Shown here in pieces: positions 29,331 to 33,990 of a DNA stretch of 33,990 bases (positions within the stretch are counted from its first letter, which is position 1; every line of letters begins with the position of its first letter). The stretch covers positions 1-33,990 of the forward strand of contig CAYNFQ010000014.1 of the NCBI GenBank assembly GCA_964396715.1. Direction: 5' to 3'. The notes below the pieces were generated by a model, which did no database searches, had not been told where the DNA came from, and was given only the letters and a program-made list of their open reading frames with translations. Both the position numbers and the translations under genes were made by a program. The DNA is from CAYNFQ01 sp964396715 (lineage in GTDB: Bacteria > Patescibacteriota > Microgenomatia > Daviesbacterales > UBA10151).

Positions 29331-29902
29331 TTTAGTAATTTCTCCATGTATTTGGTTAATAAGTCAGCCTCAATATTGACAAAATCTCCAACCTTGAGTG
29401 TATGGAGCATGGTATTATCCCAAGTGTGGGGAATAATGCCTACGCTAAACTGATCTTTTTCTGTTTCAATTACCGTTAAAGAGATACCATTAACCGCAAT
29501 TGACCCTTTTGGCACTATATATTTAGACAGAATGTTGGGAATAGAAAATTTAAGAATATGGCTATTTCCCACCTTTGTGGCATTGATCAATTTAGCAACT
29601 CCGTCAATGTGGCCTTGCACGATATGGCCGGATAGCAATGAAGATGCTGTTGCCGGCAGTTCTAAATTAACCGGATCGCCCACTTTTAAATATTTGATAT
29701 TAGTTTTAGCTTCAGTCTCCGGAATAAAATCTAGCCAGAAAGAATCCTTGTCAAAGCCAACAACTGTCAGGCAGATTCCATCTACAGCAATACTTGCTCC
29801 AATTGACAGCCTAGCTATTAAATCGTTTCCTGTTTTGATAGTGAGATTATTTTCAGTTTTATCTTTAATTTTTCCTAAATGAGTGATGATTCCTGTAAAC
29901 AT
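29327..29902 (-). CDS. ribE: Riboflavin synthase alpha chain RibE
   Basis: RibE dismutates two lumazines to riboflavin. The 191-residue protein has two similar lumazine-binding halves, starting MFTGIITHLGKI and, after GHIVQGHIDGVAKL, with the paired SIAVDGICLTVV and SIAVNGISLTVI blocks. It is the first gene of the operon, directly under the FMN riboswitch. Its ribosome site GGGG(TA) is the 3' arm of a hairpin followed by five T touching the ATG. Confidence 0.96.
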   Translation of the reverse strand: MFTGIITHLGKIKDKTENNLTIKTGNDLIARLSIGASIAVDGICLTVVGFDKDSFWLDFIPETEAKTNIKYLKVGDPVNLELPATASSLLSGHIVQGHIDGVAKLINATKVGNSHILKFSIPNILSKYIVPKGSIAVNGISLTVIETEKDQFSVGIIPHTWDNTMLHTLKVGDFVNIEADLLTKYMEKLLK

Positions 29903-29954
29903 AAAAATACCCCTTTTCGGGGTACATTGATATAGTTCCCCGCTTTCGCGGGGA
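29903..29954 (-). promoter_or_regulatory. Expression platform of the FMN riboswitch
   Basis: On the minus strand TCCCCGC-GAAA-GCGGGGA (29937-29954) is followed by TACCCC-GAAAA-GGGGTA (29908-29924) and TTTTT (29903-29907), then the ribE ATG. GGGG of the first hairpin can pair with CCCC of the second, which would free the second GGGG, the ribosome site. Both terminator and SD-blocking readings are possible. Confidence 0.7.
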
Positions 29955-29957
29955 CAT

Positions 29958-30104
29958 GCTTTCTTTTATCCCGACTATACCCTTCGATTTCACTCAGGGT
30001 CCCGCACCGTACGGTGCGGGACGGTCGGCTCTGGAATTACACCAGATCATGTTTTGCAACTCGTGGGCTATACCACCGATTTTGACTTACGCAAAACCCC
30101 GAAA
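29958..30104 (-). ncRNA. FMN riboswitch (RFN element)
   Basis: This aptamer turns rib genes off when FMN binds. Minus-strand blocks match the RFN consensus: TTTCGGGG at the 5' end, ATCGGTGGTATAGCCCACGAG, then GATCTGGTGTAATTCCAGAG followed by CCGACCGT, and ATAGTCGGGATAAAAGAAAG at the 3' end. Two bases are changed from the common core in the first helix. The variable stem between the last two blocks is enlarged by a 24-bp perfect palindrome (29999-30022) and by a CCCT...AGGG repeat (29979-30000). Confidence 0.93.
29979..30022. repeat. Two palindromic repeat elements inside the riboswitch variable stem
   Basis: ACCCTTCGATTTCACTCAGG plus GT (29979-30000) matches the widespread CCCTTCGA...TCAGGG repeat type. 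It abuts a perfect 24-bp palindrome with core CCGTACGG (29999-30022). Neither is part of the FMN aptamer core. Confidence 0.8.
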
Positions 30105-30112
30105 GAATTTAT

Positions 30113-30141
30113 ATTATAAGCAAAGCTTGAAATCTTAGCAA
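30113..30141 (-). promoter_or_regulatory. Promoter of the rib operon
   Basis: -35 TTGCTA (30136-30141) and a perfect -10 TATAAT (30113-30118) with a 17-bp spacer predict a start near 30106, at the 5' edge of the riboswitch. Confidence 0.75.
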
Positions 30142-30157
30142 TGCTCAGATTTTAGCA

Positions 30158-30184
30158 CAAAAAAACTCGCGCGAGGCGAGTTTT
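30158..30184 (-). terminator. Terminator of a short minus-strand transcript
   Basis: Minus-strand ACTCGC-CTCGC-GCGAGT is followed by a run of T, so it terminates leftward transcripts. On the plus strand the flanks AAAA/TTTT also allow weak function. Confidence 0.65.
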
Positions 30185-30216
30185 CTTGAGAACTTACTTT
30201 TCAGCAAGCGTATGAA

Positions 30217-30245
30217 TTTATATCAGACAATGATGATCTGGTCAA
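30217..30245 (-). promoter_or_regulatory. Promoter of a possible small RNA upstream of the rib operon
   Basis: -35 TTGACC (30240-30245) and -10 TATAAA (30217-30222) with 17 bp between predict a leftward transcript from about 30210 that would end after about 50 nt at the terminator near 30160. The intervening bases code nothing obvious. Confidence 0.5.
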
Positions 30246-30273
30246 GTAGGACAAAGTATGTCAAAATATAAAC

Positions 30274-30723
30274 ATGGTATATTTAGCAACTGATCACGCA
30301 GGGTTTGAGTTAAAAGAAAAAGTAAAAGAGTTTTTAAAGCAAGCAGGGTATGAGGTAAGAGACTTTGGAGCATACTCCTATGATAAAAACGACGACTACC
30401 CGGATTTTATCTCCAAAGCTGCAGAAGCAGTTTCTCAGGCTCCAGAAAATAAGGCGATTATTCTGGGTGGCTCCGGACAAGGAGAGGCTATAGTTGCCAA
30501 TAAATTTCCCAATGTGAGGGCTGTTGTTTATTATGGCGATATGGATATGATTCCCCTTACTCGTGAACATAATGATGCAAACACCCTGTCTTTAGGCGCA
30601 AGATTTTTGACAGACGAGGAAGCAATTGAAGCAGTTAAACTTTTTTTGGAAACCCCATTTACTAAAGAAGCTCGTCATATCAGAAGAATTGAGAGGATTA
30701 AAAAGATAGAAGAGGGTTTATGA
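30274..30723 (+). CDS. rpiB: Ribose-5-phosphate isomerase B
   Basis: RpiB interconverts ribose 5-phosphate and ribulose 5-phosphate. The 149-residue protein has YLATDHAGFELK (Asp7, His8), DFGAYSYDKNDDYPDF, the phosphate loop ILGGSGQGEAIVANKFPNVRA, and REHNDANTLSLGARF. E. coli RpiB has a catalytic Cys at the start of that loop; here it is GGSGQGE, like the mycobacterial-type enzymes that use a Glu (Glu71) as the base. It overlaps the epimerase gene by 4 nt, so both are made together. I see no clear ribosome site. Confidence 0.93.
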   Translation: MVYLATDHAGFELKEKVKEFLKQAGYEVRDFGAYSYDKNDDYPDFISKAAEAVSQAPENKAIILGGSGQGEAIVANKFPNVRAVVYYGDMDMIPLTREHNDANTLSLGARFLTDEEAIEAVKLFLETPFTKEARHIRRIERIKKIEEGL

Positions 30724-31364
30724 TTCAAATTATTCCGGCTATTTTGGCAATCTCCGAAGTGCAATATGAGCAGGATTTAAATAAACTATCTTCCTGTGAA
30801 GCACTAAAGATAGGTTGGGTACATATTGATTTCGCGGATAATAAATTTGTTCAAAATCAGACAATAGACCCTGAAGTAATAAAAAAATTCCCTACTAATT
30901 TCCGCAAAGAAGCTCATTTGATGGTTTCTCACCCTAAAGAATGGGTAGATAAATTGGCAGAAGCGGGGTTTAAGAGAATAATTTTTCATCTGGAATCAGA
31001 AGATGATCCCCGAGAAGTGATTGATAATATAAAAAACAAAGGTCTTGAGGTGGGAATAGCTATTAAAAACGAAACAGATATTGAAGGATTATCATCCTTG
31101 GTAGATAAACTGGGTGTAGTATTAATAATGGGTATTATTCCAGGATTTCAAGGTCAACCTTTTATACCTGAAACTTTAGATAAAATAAAGAAATTAAAGT
31201 CCAAAGGTTGGCAAGTTAAGATAGGAGTTGATGGAGCTGTCAGAGATACTAATATTAAAGAGATTATGGAATCAGGAGCAGATTTCGTTATAATGGGATC
31301 ATACCTGTTAAAAGGTCATACTGATGAAAATTTGGAAAAGTTGTGGGTTGAGGTGTCTAAATGA
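30720..31364 (+). CDS. rpe: Ribulose-phosphate 3-epimerase family protein
   Basis: Rpe interconverts ribulose 5-phosphate and xylulose 5-phosphate in a TIM barrel. The 214-residue protein has IIPAILA at the start, WVHIDFADNKFVQNQTID (metal His and Asp; the common MDG is FAD), EAHLMVSHPKEWV, MGIIPGFQGQPFIPETLDKI and IGVDGAVRDTNI with the second catalytic Asp. The sequence is divergent from model Rpe, so other phosphate-sugar epimerase activity is possible, but the rpiB-transketolase setting supports Rpe. Confidence 0.86.
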   Translation: MIQIIPAILAISEVQYEQDLNKLSSCEALKIGWVHIDFADNKFVQNQTIDPEVIKKFPTNFRKEAHLMVSHPKEWVDKLAEAGFKRIIFHLESEDDPREVIDNIKNKGLEVGIAIKNETDIEGLSSLVDKLGVVLIMGIIPGFQGQPFIPETLDKIKKLKSKGWQVKIGVDGAVRDTNIKEIMESGADFVIMGSYLLKGHTDENLEKLWVEVSK

Positions 31365-31380
31365 TAATAGCAGGCTATAA

Positions 31381-32040
31381 ATGAGTAACATTGTTTGCAA
31401 GATTCCCCAAGATCATACCAAACCCAGGATTATTAACAGGGTGGCGATTTTCGGCTTTGCCGATGCGCCCTTGGAATCCGATCTGTATAAAGATGCGTAC
31501 GAGGTGGCAAAGGAGCTTGCCCAATGCGGCTATACTATTGTTAACGGTGGAGGACCGGGAGTGATGAGAGCATCAACAGAAGGTGCAAAAAAGGGTGGCG
31601 GCAAGGTTACAGGAGTGACATTTGACCCCAAAGAGATGACTACTTTTGAAGGAAGAGATCCCAATAACCGCGTTGATAAAGAAATAACAGCTTCAAATTA
31701 TCTGGAAAGAACTTTAAAACTTCTTGAACTGGGACAGGTGTATGTGGTGTTTAATGGCGGTACCGGCACTATCTCCGAATTTGGTATGGCCTGGGGTTTG
31801 GCCAGGCTTTATTTTGGCCATCACAAACCGCTTATTTTATATGGACATTTTTGGAATGAGGTAATAGAGACCTTCAAAAAATATATGTATCTGCGACCGG
31901 CAGATCTGGAAGTTTTTAAAATTGCCAACTCTGCTCATGAAGTATTGATGGAAATAACTGCATTTGGTGAGGAGATTACCGCAGGAAAACATGCTCATCT
32001 GGCAATTGGTAACAACGGTGAGTCCGCATTTACTTTGTAA
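31381..32040 (+). CDS. LOG family protein (predicted nucleotide phosphoribohydrolase)
   Basis: The Rossmann-like 219-residue protein has VAIFGFADAP, TIVNGGGPGVMRASTEGAKKGGGKVTGV and VVFNGGTGTISEFGMAW. The two glycine-rich motifs (GGGPG and GGTGT..E) define the Lonely-Guy/lysine-decarboxylase-like family; the second usually reads PGGxGTxxE, here NGGTGTISE. Members cleave nucleoside 5'-monophosphates to base and ribose 5-phosphate, which would feed directly into the pentose phosphate genes around it. The context AGCAGGCTATAA before its start is repeated before the transketolase gene. Confidence 0.87.
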   Translation: MSNIVCKIPQDHTKPRIINRVAIFGFADAPLESDLYKDAYEVAKELAQCGYTIVNGGGPGVMRASTEGAKKGGGKVTGVTFDPKEMTTFEGRDPNNRVDKEITASNYLERTLKLLELGQVYVVFNGGTGTISEFGMAWGLARLYFGHHKPLILYGHFWNEVIETFKKYMYLRPADLEVFKIANSAHEVLMEITAFGEEITAGKHAHLAIGNNGESAFTL

Positions 32041-32059
32041 TATCAAGCAGGCTATAATA

Positions 32060-32899
32060 ATGTCAAATATGTCTATCACTGCACAAGAAATCCGTAAATT
32101 AGAAGAAAGAGCCAACCTCATTAGGCAGGATATTATCAATATGCTTCTTGAGGCAGGATCAGGTCACTCGGGGGGGCCTTTGGGGATGGCAGACATTTTT
32201 ACTGCTTTGTATTTTCATATACTCAATCACGACCCCAAAAATCCTGAGTGGTCAGAGAGAGACAGGTTGATTTTATCAAACGGCCACATTTGTCCGGTAC
32301 GCTATGCAAGCATGGCTCACGCCGGCTATTTTCCAATTTCGGAGCTTAAAACTTTACGAAAGCTGGGCTCAAGACTGCAGGGCCATCCGCACAGGACTTC
32401 ATTGCCTGGTATTGAAACTACCTCAGGTCCTTTGGGTTCTGGTTTATCACAAGCTTGCGGTTTGGCTCTGGCTGGCAGGATAGATCGCGCCAAATGGAGG
32501 GTCATTTGTTTAATGTCTGACGGTGAACAGGATGAAGGTAATACCTGGGAAGCTGCCATGTTTGCGGGTAAATATAAGATCAATAACTTAACCGCCTTAA
32601 TGGATAGAAACAATATCCAAATAGACGGATTTACGGAAACTGTCATGCCGCTCGAGCCGATTAAAGATAAGTATGAAGCTTTTGGCTGGCATGTTTTGGA
32701 AATTGATGGTCATAATATGCAACAAATTATTGATGCATTTTCGCAGGCTAAAAATATTTTTGAGAAACCAACACTCATTCTTGCGCATACTATTCCGGGA
32801 AAAGGGGTTAGTTTTATGGAAAATAAATTTGAATGGCATGGCAAACCTCCTAATAAGGAAGAAGCAGAACTTGCCTTAAAGGAGTTAAAAACTCTGTAA
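32060..32899 (+). CDS. Transketolase, N-terminal (TPP-binding) subunit
   Basis: This is the first half of a split transketolase. It has GSGHSGGPLGMADIFTALYF, NGHICPVRYASMAHAGYF, ETTSGPLGSGLSQACGLALA and the TPP/Mg motif MSDGEQDEGNTWEAAMFA ending in MDRNNIQIDG. The 279 residues match the N-terminal subunit found in archaea and CPR. TATAAT at 32053-32058 lies so close that the ATG at 32069 (MSITAQEIRKLEE) could be the true leaderless start instead of 32060. Its stop overlaps the next ATG by one base. Confidence 0.94.
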   Translation: MSNMSITAQEIRKLEERANLIRQDIINMLLEAGSGHSGGPLGMADIFTALYFHILNHDPKNPEWSERDRLILSNGHICPVRYASMAHAGYFPISELKTLRKLGSRLQGHPHRTSLPGIETTSGPLGSGLSQACGLALAGRIDRAKWRVICLMSDGEQDEGNTWEAAMFAGKYKINNLTALMDRNNIQIDGFTETVMPLEPIKDKYEAFGWHVLEIDGHNMQQIIDAFSQAKNIFEKPTLILAHTIPGKGVSFMENKFEWHGKPPNKEEAELALKELKTL

Positions 32900-33900
32900 T
32901 GATCAACAAATCAGCTTATTTAAATCCAAAACTTTTCGATAAAGATCTTGAGCAAGTTCCTTCCCGAAACGGATTTGGGGAAGGGTTGGTTTTAGCAGCA
33001 GAAGAAAATGAAGCTGTTGTCGGGCTTTGTGCAGACTTGACTGAATCAACAAGAATGCAGAAATTTGCCGAAAAATTCCCGCAAAGATTTTTTGAAGTTG
33101 GTGTTGCAGAGCAAAATTTAGCTACAGTTGCTGCAGGAATGGCTTTGGGAGGTAAAATTCCTTTTATCTCATCTTATGCAACTTTCTCGCCAGGCAGAAA
33201 TTGGGAACAGATCAGAACCACTATTTGCTACAATGATGTGCCGGTAAAAATTATTGGCTCTCATGCAGGAGTATCTGTTGGGCTGGATGGAGCAACCCAC
33301 CAGGCACTTGAGGATATAGCAATGATGAGAGTATTGCCTAATATGATTGTTATCTCGCCTACTGATTCAATTGAGGCAAGAAAAGCCACCATGGCTGCAG
33401 CAAGAATTGCTATGCCTTGTTATATCAGGCTATCCAGAGAAAAAGTTCCACTTATCACAACAGAGCAGACCCCTTTTGAAATAGGGAAGATGGAAGTGTT
33501 GTACGACCCTTCGGCAGGCTCAGGGCGAGCGGATGTGGCGGTGATTGCAACAGGAGAGATGGTACATAAAGCTTTGCTGGCCGCAGAAGAGTTAAAATCG
33601 GATAAGATAAGTGTTCGAGTAATAAATTGCCACACTATTAAACCTTTGGATAAAGAAATTGTAATTAAAGCAGCACAGGAAACAGGAGCCATAGTGACGG
33701 TAGAAGAACACCAGATTCATGGAGGATTAGGCGGAGCAATTGCCGAACTGGTATCCCAGCATTATCCGGTACCTATAAAAATAATCGGTATTGAAGATAT
33801 ATTTGGGGAAAGCGGAGCGCCCAATGAATTATTGGAGAAATTTGGTTTAACCAAAGAAAATATTATAAAAGCCATACATAGTGTTATCAGGAGGAAGTAA
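32899..33900 (+). CDS. Transketolase, C-terminal subunit
   Basis: This is the second half of the split transketolase: the pyrimidine-binding domain with NGFGEGLVLAAEENEAVVGLCADL, the catalytic Glu in FFEVGVAEQNLATVAAGMAL and FISSYATF, then the C-terminal domain with VIATGEMV and VEEHQIHGGLGGAIAEL. The 333 residues are normal for the subunit. At about 202-211 (YDPSAGSGRA) it contains the translation of a CCCTTCGG...CTCAGGG repeat, exactly at the turn before the C-terminal domain, where relatives have a short REG-type link. Confidence 0.94.
   Translation: MINKSAYLNPKLFDKDLEQVPSRNGFGEGLVLAAEENEAVVGLCADLTESTRMQKFAEKFPQRFFEVGVAEQNLATVAAGMALGGKIPFISSYATFSPGRNWEQIRTTICYNDVPVKIIGSHAGVSVGLDGATHQALEDIAMMRVLPNMIVISPTDSIEARKATMAAARIAMPCYIRLSREKVPLITTEQTPFEIGKMEVLYDPSAGSGRADVAVIATGEMVHKALLAAEELKSDKISVRVINCHTIKPLDKEIVIKAAQETGAIVTVEEHQIHGGLGGAIAELVSQHYPVPIKIIGIEDIFGESGAPNELLEKFGLTKENIIKAIHSVIRRK
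33504..33526 (+). repeat. CCCTTCGG...CTCAGGG repeat inside the transketolase gene
   Basis: ACCCTTCGGCAGGCTCAGGG is the same kind of element as at 29979-30000 in the riboswitch, and of a type dispersed in many bacterial genomes. It encodes DPSAGSG in frame. Confidence 0.75.
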
Positions 33901-33936
33901 TGGGTTGTGGTTTTTGCGAAGCATCACTATCAAATC

Positions 33937-33990
33937 GGCTTAATGGAACAAATGTGTTGGGAATTTAGTCCTCTTTTGATTTACTAACGG
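33937..33990. repeat. Right copy of 54-bp terminal inverted repeat
   Basis: Exact reverse complement of 2-55. The 36 bp between the transketolase stop and this repeat hold only the start of a 22-codon ORF (ATG overlapping the stop) that ends inside the repeat; if the repeat is an assembly end, that ORF may be a cut gene. Confidence 0.9.

Noticed and set aside
31964..32059. Upstream extension of the N-terminal transketolase
   Set aside because: The extra residues overlap the LOG gene in another frame and do not resemble the family; transketolase homology begins after ATG 32060 or 32069.
33900..33968. A 22-codon ORF starting in the transketolase stop codon
   Set aside because: It ends inside the terminal inverted repeat, so its 3' part may be an assembly product; no family is visible in MGCGFCEASLSNRLNGT.
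1..33990. CRISPR array, IS element or integrase
   Set aside because: No regularly spaced direct repeats with unique spacers, no transposase-like ORF and no tyrosine or serine recombinase were found on either strand. The 7-bp arrays are contiguous and have no spacers.

Overview
The window looks like low-GC DNA from a Patescibacteria (CPR) genome, most likely Microgenomates. The grounds are compact convergent and ATGA-overlapping genes, leaderless starts behind TATAAT boxes, a short archaeal-type AspRS, a transketolase split into two genes, DUF4446, DUF3048 and DUF5679 proteins, and secD and secF separated by two unknown genes. TGA is used as a stop. The lineage call is inference from gene content; no marker tree was possible.

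Layout. 1-475: RNase P RNA (minus strand), back to back with comM. 2.0-2.6 kb: a minus-strand pair, a small membrane protein and a 45-residue DUF5679 zinc-ribbon. 2.7-3.5 kb: a vapBC module with its own operator. 3.5-9.3 kb: a rightward run of DUF4446, DUF3048, a winged-helix/nucleotidyltransferase protein, secD, two unknown genes and secF. 9.3-13.2 kb: cca (minus), recJ (plus) and an AbiEii-type toxin pair. 13.2-16.0 kb: two leftward operons behind transcription attenuators. One is ridA-ilvA with an isoleucine-rich leader peptide; the other holds two unrecognised genes behind a leucine-rich leader peptide. 16.0-20.9 kb: aspS, a D,D-carboxypeptidase, a membrane-anchored unknown, gltX and tRNA-Gln(CTG). 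20.9-25.3 kb: an accessory stretch after the tRNA, with a possible nuclease, a histidine phosphatase, a methyltransferase, a 2H phosphoesterase and a Fic toxin-antitoxin pair; most of it lies between two copies of a direct repeat. 25.3-26.7 kb: a TSUP permease and a HAD hydrolase. 26.7-30.1 kb: a full ribE-ribH-ribBA-ribD operon behind an FMN riboswitch. 30.3-33.9 kb: non-oxidative pentose phosphate genes (rpiB, rpe, a LOG protein, two transketolase halves), whose product ribulose-5-phosphate is a substrate of RibBA.

Two themes stand out. First, three operons (ridA-ilvA, the unknown pair, rib) end their leaders in the same way: a short hairpin whose 3' arm is also the Shine-Dalgarno sequence, then a U-run that runs directly into the AUG. 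Two of these show a complete 1:2 / 2:3 / 3:4 attenuator with a leader peptide of biased composition. The leucine-type one controls genes I cannot name and is the best candidate for an undescribed system. Second, short repeats (7-bp tandem arrays and small palindromes) lie inside housekeeping genes without breaking frame (cca twice, gltX, the C-terminal transketolase gene) and inside a variable stem of the FMN riboswitch.

The window ends in a 54-bp inverted repeat, which may be an assembly feature rather than biology.
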